From NCBI RefSeq assembly GCF_037038585.1, contig NC_092525.1, positions 26,624,367-26,688,366 on the forward strand: a DNA stretch of 64,000 nt, written 5' to 3'. The translations under genes were made by a program, and so were the position numbers. How positions within the stretch are numbered: position 1 is the stretch's first letter; each line of letters opens with the position of its first letter. This document shows, in pieces, positions 24,601-36,835 of this stretch. The notes beneath the pieces are model-generated. The model saw only the letters and a program-made list of their open reading frames with translations. It did no database searches and was not told the origin of the DNA. Source of the DNA: Patagioenas fasciata (taxonomy: Eukaryota; Chordata; Aves; Columbiformes; Columbidae).

Positions 24601-27600
24601 TAGTCTGACAAGGCATTTCAGATTATCTTTATGAATATCATAATGGCTAAATAAGACTCGAGGAGGAGCTCTTCAGTATTCTCTCAGTAATCACAAGGAC
24701 CATACTGCTTTATAATTATTTTAAAATTCGGTATTTCAGATTAATTTATTAAGGGAAAGGTAAAGTAATTTTTTACTGGATATTTGTACATCTAGGTAAA
24801 TCTTTTCTCTGGGAAGGCTGCAAGTCCCACAAAATACCTTAAACATTTCTCTGCCTGCAAATCCTCTCAAATATTCAATCAGTAGGTTGATCAATAAGTA
24901 ACTTTCCTAAAGCTCTTCAAATACTGGAATAGTCTTTGCCCAACACTCTACTTTTTTTTAGCCTAGAAATATATGTAGATGATCGGCTCAAATTAAATCT
25001 CATTATTTGGGATCTATTATCGAAACCAGACATTTAATTTTGTGTTTAAATACACGTAACATTTGTTTTATTAAAATCTTGTTTTATAAAGGATTACAAT
25101 GTCCCCAGTATGTATGCAGACACATTAGCATATACACATTCCTTAATTTTTTTCAGAGTGATAAAATAGCTATATAGCAGATACCAATCATACAAGCATA
25201 TACAGACCCAAGACTGTGGAACTGCTCTTCCCACTTACGTTAATAATTCCAACAGTTCTTAATTGTTCTTCATTTAAATGTGCCTAGAAAATCTTAAAAT
25301 TAGAAAATACATAAAGATTGAGCATAGCCTAAAGAATTAGAGGGATAATGGAGGGCATAGGGTAACAAAAAATGTTATTTTCTATTTCTCAGTGATAGAA
25401 GTCCTGATAAGGCAGATGTTTGTTTACATTCCTCAAACATGCCCTCCACCTAACATTGTGAGTCTTCAGCAAACATAAGCATTGATATGACAGGCATCTA
25501 TTCAGCTTTCAAATTATGTAAGTACAAATATCTACAATTTGGATTTTAGCAATTTCAAACAGTAGAAACGAATCTGACAAGAAAGGGAAAAGGTGAATTT
25601 TTATATTGTAATTCTCTCAGGAGACAGGGAAGGAGAATTAAGTAGAAGTATTTGTGACCTTAAATCCACATTGGATGACATTTTGAACGATATCTATAAA
25701 AGCAAGATAGTGATTAATAGAGATGGCAGTGAATTTTTCCTCAGAATAATTAAAGTTTCTGTTTTTCTTTTTTGTTTTTCACTCATCTGTCATTCAAATC
25801 ATTCACAGACAGTAAGAAAAACTTCATGTTAAAGATTCTGCTTTCATATCATTGAAATGAATGTCTGAGACAACTACTAGGGGAGATCCAGGGGAGCATG
25901 AAGAGCATTTTCCAGCCAAAAATAAGGCAAAATGAAACCAGGATCTTGGCATGTTGTCTTCCCTCTCACGTTGATGGTTACTTGGCACACTGATATACGT
26001 GCACCCACAGCTGCCCAACCTAGTTCGCCCACAATGGCTGCCTTGACACAAAGATTCACTTGGCAGATGTTTACTCGCCTCACCTCCAGGACCCCAGTAA
26101 GTTACCTTGACTGAAAGTCAAGCCAAAAAGATTCAGTGTTTGCCCCCTTCAGGTCCTGTTCTGTCTCCTCAGCAGCAAACTACTCCACTCAGATCAAAAA
26201 TCAATTTAGTTGCAAGGTCATATGGAAATACCTCACAGCATGAAAAACTTGACTCTGTCTAAGAAGATGCCTTTGGATTAACCAGGCAATTGACCAGCTA
26301 AAAGCTTTGGCCATACTTCACATGCAAAGAACTTTGTGTCCATCTCCTATACAGCCAGAGCATAAAACTTCAAAAACTCTGTCGTAAACAATCAAACTCA
26401 GCAGAACACGTCCAGTGTTGGAACTCTAGCTGGTTTCACTCTATTTGCATTTGCTGCAGATCACTAGTAAAATATGGTGGTTTATATGGAAAAATTGCTG
26501 AATGAAAAACTGTCTTTGCATATGCACAAAATAGTCCAGATGATGCCATGAGTAAAGGAAAAATAAAAGGAGGGTTTTTATCATTTGTATTACTTGCATT
26601 TGTTGGAAAGTTGATTTGAGAGTTTGTTTCCTGCCCTACCCCCCCAAATGGTCAGTTGTTTTGTTTCTTGTTTATTACTTGTGTTTTCCAAGTAATTTAT
26701 GAATAATTGTGGGGCCTTGTGAAGCTGATCTGTTGTGATGATTTGTCAAAACATAATCACATAATGCAACACAGGCCAAGTTTTAATTGTGCTCTAATTG
26801 GAGCCCTTATAGCCTTAAAAAAAATAAAGCAGAGGGGATTGTTTCACTTGCAACCATGGGCTGCAGACACAAGTGGCCCTGTGATGACCCATCATTGGGG
26901 AAGGCCTACCACATGGGAGGCATGAAACAAAAATGTTGTTTATTTCTGCAATCAAGCCAAAGTGAGCTGAAAATTCTAGATGAAAAACTTTCTACAGAAC
27001 TTTTGTGCAAAGATCAGAGACTTTTTCTTGGGACGTACCACTTGGGAATTTGTGATCCTCATTCCTACCACAGTTGTATAATTTTAACATCCCACAGAGC
27101 TGACAGACTTTGACACTAACAACTGTGCAGGGAGTAAAACAGATTTACAAGTGGCAGTGACCTTTTCATCAAGGGAAGTAAAGTAGACTTGAATCCATCG
27201 TACCCCCGACTCACAATCCTGACAACATCATTCAACATACAGTAGGAAAAGCACTTCAGCAAAAGTTTATGAAAGTGACATTGACACAGCACAGTACATT
27301 AAATTGATCCCACCAATATGCCATGAGTCTTAAGTAGCATCTCTCTTTTTTTTTTTTTCAGTGAGACTTGAAGTGTTTGCTGTTTAAATAATTTAGTATC
27401 ATCTGTTACTCAGAGAAGATAATTAAAACATTGTGGTACCAGCGCCTTTGTAATTATGAGCATATATCTATTTTGATCATATTTCTTGTGGTAAAAGATA
27501 CATTTAAAATAAATAAATAAAAACAATCTATAATTGAATGCTCCTGCCAGCATTTCTTTCTTATCTTAGACCCCTGTAACATTGTGCTGCCTGGAGAGGT

Positions 27601-27622
27601 CCTATTCACTATCTCGGATCTT

Positions 27623-27636
27623 GTTACCTTAGCAAC
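27623..27636. promoter_or_regulatory. RFX-type X-box motif
   Basis: GTTACC-TT-AGCAAC matches the imperfect inverted-repeat consensus of RFX factors (GTNRCC, 0-3 bases, RGYAAC) at every defined position. RFX factors act at enhancers and at ciliary and neuronal gene promoters. No promoter is visible here, so an enhancer role is the only reasonable reading. This is a motif match only; one such match in 64 kb can occur by chance. Confidence 0.35.
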
Positions 27637-30600
27637 TAATAACCAAGTTGGCTTCAAAAAAACATAATAGAGGTGGTCTTTCTGATTTTTTAAAAGAAGT
27701 TGGCTACTTTAAATCTGCGAACGCCTGTTTTAATGGCACTGTTCATGGTTGAGAATCTCTCCCTTAGCACTTTTTTCGCAGCTAATAACAGTTTTATTCA
27801 TCTATGCGGTTTGCTGTGCAGAAGCAATAAAGCAAAACTTCTCCTGCCAGAACATTCAAGCATAGTTGATTAATTTTTAGGGACCTAAAAGCCAAAAATT
27901 AGGTCCACGTATGCTTACGTAGAATCTTCAGAATTTCATTATGATTCAAAATAAGGCTATTACATGAAGAGTAAGAATAGTTAATAAGAAGCATTATACA
28001 AGTACACTTAATAAAGAGACTCCATCTTCAGAATAAATAAAATTGTTGGATGAATTTATGGTAAATTTTCCCTATCGATCAAGCCCTAGATGGGCATTAA
28101 CAACACTTAAAGGAACAAACTGCAGAAGACGGTATAACTGACACACAGAAAAGTCAGCAAGAGAGCTGAGCAGAGCAGGGAGGAAATGGAACACTTTAAC
28201 ATTACATCCCAGTCATACCAAGGTCCATTGACCCTGTAGTCATTCCAGATAATTAATTTACAACACATTAAACCTCTGTGTGAAGAACGATGTTATGCAT
28301 CAATTGCATAGGAATAAAAAGTGTTATTGATTTAAGATTTCTACTGCATCATGCACTGACAGAAAGAAACAATCTAGTGGTGTTTTAAAGCCAAAAAAAC
28401 CCTTTTCTGAAGGACAAGTGTGCTAAATAAGTGCACTTTACACTACATTTAACTGAAGTACTGTTGACACCCTAAAATAAATGCTGTTAGGAAAGAAACC
28501 CTCAGCATAATTAGGAGAATATGGCGTGACTGGATAGTATTGGCAGTCACTCTAGAAACCAAATGCTTTGGGGTGATGATGCTCTCTTTTACAGTAAGAG
28601 TTTAAAATAGAAAAACACATTGACAAATATTATTAAATGAATAAAATATGAGTGATCCAGTGGCATTAGTACAGTACAACATCTAATGAGAGTCAAACCC
28701 ATTTTTCTCATGGAAGCATCATGCACTTAACACATAAAAGAAGAAAATCATCGTAGACTGGCAAAGTTTTAAGATTCATAAACATCAGAACCAGCTTCAT
28801 TTACAGAGTCTTTTTTCTTTACTTAAATTTCAATTTTCAGATCACAGTTCTGAAAATTCAGATCAAGTCCTTAGCAGCTTAGCATTTCTCACTGCAGTTT
28901 ACCTTCCTAAGAACACAGGATGCTAAAGAAATTCTGCCATGTATCACTCACAACTTTCAGCAAATACCTAAACTTCATTTAAGACTTGCAGTGGTTAGAA
29001 AGTGATTTGAATTAGTCTGTGTGCAATATGCTCCTCATGTCAAAAGATCCAAGGAATTCAGTTTCAAGCAAGCAGCACAAGAGGAGAGAGAAAACACCAG
29101 AGGTGTCTCTAGTTGATCTCAGGCTAAACTACAATTGATCTCACAATATAGAGGAAAGGGTCAACGTCCTGGTAGAAAGCCAGATGGCGTTTGGGATTGC
29201 ATATAAAACACTCAGAAAGAGTGTATGGAAGATCTAAAATGGCACTTGGAATTTTGCAAGCAAGGGAAGCTAAATTGAAACCAATATCAGAGTATCCCAA
29301 ACGTAACAGAGAAGTCAGAGCATTACAGGAGTCAAATAGAGAAGCGTGAAGAATCTGAGCTATAAAAGCAGGAAAGCACACAAATATCTCCAGATGAACT
29401 CACACACAGTGGCAGATAGTGTGAATGAAGACAGTCCCTAGTGTTTAGAAGATTTAAGAACAATTCACATTTCTCTGCAAGAGTTTGCGAGCACCCACAA
29501 ATACATACAGTATAAGCAAAGTGGATGACAGCAGCGATATTAGATCCAGGACTCCTTTGTAAAAGCGTACCACATAACCCCAGGACATAAAGAAATGATA
29601 GTTTGAAAGCCAACCATGAGCTCACAAACAGTATAAGGGCAGCAACAGGGACACCAGTGCTCCAGGAAAGGCTGCACACATCAGGAGGTAAGCAACTTAA
29701 ACTCAGCAAAGAAGCAATTAATTTAAAAGAAAAATAAACTTTACTTCAGCATTAAAGTTGGCTATTTATGGACATCGCCAAGAAAGACGTGGTAGTTTCT
29801 CTCAATAGCACAGTCAAAACAGAAGTGCATTATTCATCATCAGTACTAATAAAAAAACTTAATGTCAGTGCTCTCAAAGAGGGAAGGGAGCCTTCAGCCT
29901 TAGTCTACATGTGTAAAAAGTTATGTATCTTATTTATGGAAAGCTTATGTTAACTGAGACTGGCTATAAACTACTTTCTGCCATCCCCAAAAGGAATCTG
30001 ATAAGCACCTTTATCTCACCCACTCCTGAAACCGCATAGATTATTTCTCAACTACAAATGGTTGATTTACAAACCAAATATAAATCTAAGTGAGATCTGT
30101 TGCCTACCGATGTGTATACTGGAGCCTTTGATACAATCACAATGGAGCAATGTACTACCCCTCAAATGACATGGATATCCATCTGATATTTATATGCCCT
30201 CTTTAACCATTTCTGGTCTCAGACAAGGGACTGCAAATAGCAGAGAAAAATCACAGTATTTTCTTATGTTGCTGTGCTCCTCATTTTCCTGAGATGCTCA
30301 TCCTCCAATTAGGCTGCAGGGCACTTGTCAGTCCCTTTTCATTAAGGACAATTGCCACAGCTCTGCAATACCTCATATGTGTGAGTGGTTTGCCACAGGT
30401 TTTGCCTGCTCTGCCAGAGACTTTACACAATAAACTGTAATTTTCCCCAGTCTTAATCCCATACCATCAATCAAAACAACGACAGCAACCACAAACCAGC
30501 CGTGGCAGTTCCCTGATGGGGAAAATCATATTCTAGTACCAGCATTATGATCAGCTGTACACACAGTAGTAAAATGGAAACTCTGACAGTCATAGGAATA

Positions 30601-30860
30601 GATGAGGGTGCCCCTCTATAACATCCCTGCATTTTCTTAAAATTTGTATTTGTCTGTGAAACTGATACAGGCTAAAGGGGAGAAAAGCTCTTGCTTTACA
30701 ACAACCACTGTTCTAGTCTTGATTCTAACTCAGCAACACAGAAACATCCTCTCCCAAAAGTCTCGCTGACCTGTCATAGTAGTTTCTCAAGTAGGTGCAG
30801 TCATCACATTTTCCCTTCCATGTACACTGAGACATCCCAGCATTTCTATCCTCTAAAAAC

Positions 30861-30907
30861 CAAATTACTATCCACCCAGAGCAAACAAATTACTATCCAC
30901 CCAAAGC
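30861..30907. repeat. 25-bp tandem duplication
   Basis: Two adjacent copies of a unit containing CAAATTACTATCCACCCA start at 30861 and 30886. The near-identity of the copies points to a recent slippage event. Confidence 0.9.
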
Positions 30908-31256
30908 GTGGGAGACAATACATTTTTAATGGATTTTTATTTCAGTTAGATATTTTACTGAAATCACTGATTTTTCATTTAAAAATTGAATTCTTTGGTG
31001 TTAGAGTTTGAAATGTAACAGCCAAATATAGTTATCATCTAGTAAAGTAATTCAAACACAATTTAAAATATCTCACATCCCTCCTTAAAATTGTAATGAA
31101 ATGATGGCCACACCTATGTTTGGTACTGAATCAGAATTAAAAAAAAAAAAAATTAATCTTTTGAGGTCTCATCAGTTCATGTAACTACACTACAATATTA
31201 TGGACTTCAGTATGTAACATAGTTCTGATACAGACTGAGGAAACAGTATTGTAACC

Positions 31257-31345
31257 AAAAAAAAAAAAACCAAACAAACAAAAAAAGCCACAAAAATAAA
31301 AACAAAACAAACAAACAAAAACCAACCAAACACACACAAACACAT
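31257..31345. repeat. A-rich (CAAA)n low-complexity tract
   Basis: A13 followed by irregular CAAA and CCAA units. Similar tracts occur at 1390-1449, 35718-35802 and 57211-57340. They could be eroded poly-A tails, but no retroposon body is recognisable beside this one. Confidence 0.9.
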
Positions 31346-34300
31346 AAAATCCCACCTTAACTATCTGCAGCTGAAATTGACAAACTGGATGAAAGACACT
31401 AAGGAAAAGCAAATTAAACTGATTTCCTGGGGGTACGTGATAGTGCTACCATTAGGGAGTGTAAGTGAAGAGTGCAGGTTCCCTTACAATTTACCTTTTT
31501 CCTCAATCTGTATCAGAGCTGTATGTTACTTAATAGCCTGTTCAACTACGAGATAGTGTTAATAAGTAACCTCGATGTCTTCATCCTTCGCTAAATTATA
31601 ATCAACAGTTAATTCTGTGTTTTACGTTTGTTTTTCTCTCCTTACGTGACAAAGATAAGGATTTCACATGAGTACACTTGTATGGATAACCCCACTACTA
31701 TGTTACTCCTATTACCACAACTAGGGCACAGTTCTTTTCTGCATGACCTATAATGCAGGACATGGTCTCATGCAGTATTATTTCATTATTTTAAAAACTT
31801 TTATCAAATAATGTGATACTGTCAGTCTAATAAGAATGTTGAGATTTCCTTCGGTAAGCACGACAACGTGTTGAGGAACGCTACTGAACAGGTCGCCTAC
31901 CTGCTGTTGGGGGCCTGTGCTCTCTCCTGTTTGCGCTCCTTTGTTCACTGTTTGCCATGGTGACCATGGCACATCCCATAATATACACTTCCACCACATT
32001 CAGCTGTCTCACAGCAGTTAGATGACTGCACATGCCTCACACAAAAAGAAGTCCAGCTGAGAATCCTAGTCCAGTGGAACAAACAGAGGCTCAAGTTGTT
32101 AATCAGGTGAGACAGCGCAACCATGGAAAAAATAAGCAGTAATAATGATGGCTAAAAACAGTCTGAAAAGGAAACTTTTTAGTTAAATATACCAATGTTT
32201 CATTTTTGCTTATTCCTTAAGTTACTTTTTTTTCACTTTTAATTCAGAACAAAAAATATCTGTGTTACAATATTAGTATTTCTTATGGGATCAAATGTCA
32301 GCTTTGCCATCCTTGATTGTTTCATGCCATGCACATTACCGTGGATTGTGAGCACCTAACTGATCAGACTAGTGCCCTGCATATTAGCAGTGTACAGCTG
32401 ATGTGAAAATTGGCACATTTGCTATAACGGGTTTAAAGGAACACCCAGTTATGAATCCATAATATACTACTCACTGATTCCTTGAGATCCGGCTGGTGGC
32501 AAAATTCCATGTAGAGTATAGTGTTTATCCTGGAATTGTTGAGGTAGCACAGGGGTTTGGGCTGCTTTTTGGTTCCAGTGATCATTATGAGCAAATGATT
32601 TCCTGCACAACAGAGGGTTTCTCTACTTAGATTTATTTATTAATTGCAAAGTGATTATTTGCAATTGCAAAGAGATAAACCAGATCCCCATTAGGTGCAC
32701 ACTGCTAGAATTATTTTATCCTACGGATGCATGTTTTGTACATGAACTTTGTACCTTTGAAAGACGGTTACATGAATCAGCGTATCACACGCATACATCT
32801 AGGGCAATATTATTTTTATATTGTGTTAATTTCATAGAAATCAACGTCTTGCTGCCCCTTCAAAAAACACATTCTTAATGGAGTATCACGTGTAATAACT
32901 GCAGCATCAGATCAAGGAAGTCAAACTTTCAAACTAGATGAAAGAATGCAAAGTGCAGGTAGATAATAGGGTTTTTTTAATTATTCACCCACACTCACTG
33001 TGTCCCTTTCTAGAATTCATGGGTCATTATTCTTTGTAACTCTTTTTTCTTCAGTATAAAATTGTGGGATGAAGTCCACATTCTGAAATTACACACAAAT
33101 ATGTTAGAAAAATGGAGTGTTTGAAATCAATTCTAATGTTAAATGCAAAGGACATTCTGGGCTCATTAAGTAAAAATATCTCATTTAATGAGCAGGAAAG
33201 CACTGGAGCACACTGAACCCTGACACAAAGCAAATTATTTAAGTGATAAATTATATTTTATGGGGAATGTAAAAGTTAATAATACTCAGGGGTAAGGTAA
33301 TAAATGCAGAGGTGTAACTAACTTCATTGACTGCTTTACTTACAAACATGCCATATGTACCTGGTTACTTGAAATAGTAATAAAAAGAATTCACAGAAAC
33401 TCCTAGAACCAAAGATTCACAGAGACCTTTGTAGCATTCTTTTCCACTAAACAATCTGTGTTTTACTCTCTTCAAACTCATTATTCTCCTCCCTCTTTCA
33501 CTTTACGGTATATACCTCCGGTCTTTGCTTTTCACTTTCTGTCAAATATTTGATCTTGCATTCATTAAAACTGAAACCTTCTTATCTAGCAGAGAGGCTA
33601 ATAAAATCAGTGCTCATTTACCTGTGATGATGCCCCAGAAATGACCTGAAACTTTACTTGAAGAGAATCAATCTAGACTGAAGAAAAAACAGTGGATCAA
33701 CTTTTAACCTACTGCTCTCCTAGTGCATGCAAGTTCAGTGGCACTGAATCTCCTCCTGTTGTTGTCCTCGGGGATCAATGCTCACACCAGCTGAGGAGGC
33801 AGCTCACAATTACACCTCTGCACCTCAGAGTAAGGGTTGTTACCATCACTTTAGCTGCGTTAAAACCCTTTCTCTATATTTCAGTGGTGTAAAAGAAACA
33901 ATTAAGATATGTATCAAATAGAAATCAACAGAGAAAGAGTTTTCTCAACCACAACTATTTCCTGTGACTATTTCCTTAATCTTAAAATGGAATTTGCACT
34001 ACTGACATGGTCCTTTCTTTCCAGTTTTCTTTCGTATTTACCTTTCCAGGTCAACAGCCAGTGCTGTATTCCCAACTCATACATCTGGGAAGTAAATATG
34101 AAGCCATTGCACCAGGTGTTACACCCTAAATTGGTACAGTTTGTACATGGACTGGACAGTCTTTCACACATGAGTATCACATTCGTCAAAATCCTTCAGC
34201 AGCATTGTTGTACCAAAACAATCACTGCATCAAAAATTATCTACATGTGTGCAATTGTTTTCTAGAACTAAGAGCTGACATTCAATTCTGAATTAAGTCA

Positions 34301-35717
34301 AGTTAACCTTAGTTTGCTTTTTAGTTTTCATCTTTAAATAGTCTTATAATGGTGGTCAATGGTCTTATGACACCATCTAAGTGAGTTTGGAAAGTGAAAA
34401 TACATAAAATCAGGAAAGTATTTCTAACCAGACCCAGGACAAAACAAACCTGTTGGAAAAAAAGTCTCATTCAAAAACAATAAACTCATCCAAATTCTTC
34501 ACTTATGGTTTGACTCAATCTTAAATGTCTTCCCCAAACTAAATGAATTTATGATTCTAGTAAGCATCAATAAAGCTAATACATAAGATACCATTTTCTA
34601 GCAGAAGATACATGCCTTTGATAGGTAATGTAACTAGAAACACAGTCTTTGGAGACTTACAATGATTACGCAGCACTATTTGTCAAATGGCCAGTCTGTA
34701 TGCTTGCAAAAAATAGTAGTAGAAGACTCATGCAGCCAGATTATAAGCCTTCAAGTAAGTGTTTATCCAGTTTATTCTCTCCCTTAAAATACAAAGAAAA
34801 CTTATTAAGTACTGTTTGTATCTGGACTGGCAGATTCAGATTTACCAGGTATTTTGGGGAATCCAGGAAGCCTGTGTTTTGACCAGAAGCCAGAATTTAG
34901 AACTAATCCAATAATCCCAGGAGCAAGGATTTTCAAGAAAAACTTTGCTAATTATAATCATTGTGAGTTGGAAGTACCAAGAATTTCAGATGACATATAT
35001 ACATCTGCTCGTGTGTGCACATATGTATCTGTATACATCAGCACCAAAAAATTGTAGATTCATGGCATTAGAACAGTAATAAAAGCAACGTATTCAACCA
35101 TTTCAAAAATATTTTAAATTTTAATTCAGTGAAAAGTGAACCTAAAGATTGAAAAATAAATATTGAACAAAAACATGTATGTTTTCATCATTATTGTATT
35201 TTTATGGATATATTAAGTAGGTTAAACTACAAATGTCTGGCATCACAATCCAGTGCTCTAAGACATCAGCGATAGTGAGTAAATAAGACATGTACAGCAC
35301 ATAAGACTTGTATTACAGCTCAAGATGAGGTCACTATTGGAGGTCAGACTACTGAAATAGGCAAATATGTCAGTTCTTGTATTCCCTTCAATATAAAGAT
35401 ACAAAAATGTATAAGGGGCCAATATCCAGAATCCTCTGAAATCTTGTAGTAAAAGCCTTTTCACTGATTTAACTGTCTTTTTCATGGTTAATAGCCTTTG
35501 TATCTGGGAAATACTTATCCACTAATACTTATCCTCTCTGTTCTTTTGTGTTTCAAACCCCCAGGATACCATATGTCCAATAAAGAGGATATTAAAAACA
35601 TATATATATAGAATAAATTCATCCCTTAAAAATGTGTTCCTGTTATTTACTTAGCAAATATTTTAGGTTTTTCCAAAGACATTTTTAGAACCAGAGAAGG
35701 TTTGGGTCATATGTCAT

Positions 35718-35802
35718 CAAAACAAAAAAAAAAAACCAAAAAAACAAAAAAACCACAAAACAACAAACAACTGCAAAACAAAATACTCAACAAAAACAAC
35801 AC
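35718..35802. repeat. A-rich (CAAA)n low-complexity tract
   Basis: Irregular AACAAA, CCAAA and CAACAAA units continue for about 85 bases and are followed at 35804 by a short T run. No retroposon body is recognisable upstream. Confidence 0.9.
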
Positions 35803-35872
35803 CTTTTTTTTCGCCCCTTGCAAACTGCACATTTTAGGTAGTTAAGGCATGAAAAATCCTCACATTGATTTG

Positions 35873-35921
35873 TATTATATCTGTCTTCTGATCTGTATCT
35901 ATCCAGAAGACAGATACAATA
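35873..35921. repeat. 18-bp inverted repeat (hairpin), 13-base loop
   Basis: The arm at 35873-35890 (TATTATATCTGTCTTCTG) pairs with the arm at 35904-35921 with a single mismatch, across a 13-base loop which itself repeats the word ATCTGTAT. The stem is far longer than expected by chance for so short a loop. The flanks do not extend it, so a microRNA precursor is doubtful although not excluded. The repetition of arm words in the loop suggests a local template-switch or inverted duplication during replication. Confidence 0.9.
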
Positions 35922-36524
35922 TTCTGATTCAGAACCAGCTCCCTGATATCTTACATGAGCAGCAAGTAGATTTAAAAAGAGACAGAGTAACTCCCCTTTT
36001 CAAAGCATGACTATGCTGCCTATATAAATATTCTTGTGAAGTTCCTAGACCAGATTGTGTTAGGAGACAGATGAACGTTAAGCCTTCCTTTATAAAGTAG
36101 ATAATACAGCAGTTTTATCTGAAATTTCTTATAACAAAAAAAAAAATGACATTGCAGTTCTTTTTGGTGAACTTCAAAACGGCACAGGGAGTGAGGGGCT
36201 ACGTAATGCTGGGAAGCTGAGGGACAGAAGGGCTCAGCATGTTCTCCACTGAACTTCCCCATGAACTTGGAACACACTTGATAACAAAAAACATGTTGTC
36301 TGCGTCTTTCTAACCAGTAGATGCTGCTATCTCTACTTCTCCAAACATTGGATTTATGTTTTCAGTTATATGTAGAATAACTAATGTACTGGTGCCAGAC
36401 AGACAATTTATATCACCGAACCCCCACAAGCAAATTTGTTTTACACAGCAGCTGAATAAAAAACATCCTGTAGAGAGTGCAAACGCTAGGGAATGAAAAG
36501 AGAAAACAGCATTAGCAACATGAT

Positions 36525-36835
36525 TTAAATTAATTAAGTGAACATTAATACCTCTAAGACACTTCATTATTGCTTCATACATTTAGTGGGAAAAGTTGTA
36601 ATTCACATGTACAATATTTTTAACATCATCTGTTAATTGGATATCTATGGTTACTCCGTTTAATTAATACTGTAAACAAAAGACTCATTTGAAAATGTAT
36701 GCTGCGATAATTAAAATGCTATTATGCTGACAATGTCTTTCTTTGAGGAACTTGTAACATCTGTATTAACTGTGATAAGCATTGATTATCTGGAGTGATA
36801 TAAATATTTGGGGAGCTAATAACAATCAGGTAGGA
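36525..36835. promoter_or_regulatory. Candidate conserved non-coding element
   Basis: About 300 bases of unique A+T-rich sequence with dense homeodomain-type cores (TTAATTAAG, TTTAATTAAT, GATAATTAAAATG), SOX/PBX-like words (TGATTAT, GATAAGC) and no simple repeat, poly-A or CpG. This texture is typical of deeply conserved developmental enhancers in vertebrate gene deserts. It is an impression from composition, not proof of conservation. Confidence 0.25.

Larger units (their letters stand above)
24601..31130. other. Non-coding stretch with conserved-element-like blocks
   Basis: No gene recognised. Bases 26690-26830, 27690-27850 and 28240-28420 have the look of vertebrate conserved non-coding elements: moderate A+T, homeodomain-type cores (TAATTA, ATTAAT), POU- and SOX-like words, and no simple repeats. 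A T13 run lies at 27346-27358. Two overlapping minus-strand frames (29124-29381 and 29332-29709) lie in different phases and match no family. A 25-bp tandem duplication lies at 30861-30907. Confidence 0.55.
31131..36500. other. Non-coding stretch with low-complexity tracts
   Basis: No gene recognised. A-rich and (CAAA)n tracts lie at 31140-31152, 31257-31345 and 35718-35802, and a short (TA)n at 35600-35610. Bases 32290-32420 resemble a conserved non-coding element. At 31953-31971 there is a 9-bp inverted repeat with a 1-base centre (TGCCATGGT-G-ACCATGGCA), loosely similar to an RFX site. Alternating purine-pyrimidine DNA lies at 34990-35040. A long hairpin at 35873-35921 is listed separately. 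Confidence 0.55.

Noticed and set aside
29124..29709. Two overlapping minus-strand frames that might be a broken gene
   Set aside because: They lie in different phases and the translated sequences resemble no cellular or retroviral protein.
34050..34091. 42-base exon-like segment after TTTCCAG
   Set aside because: The donor (GTAAAT) is weak and the segment is very short.
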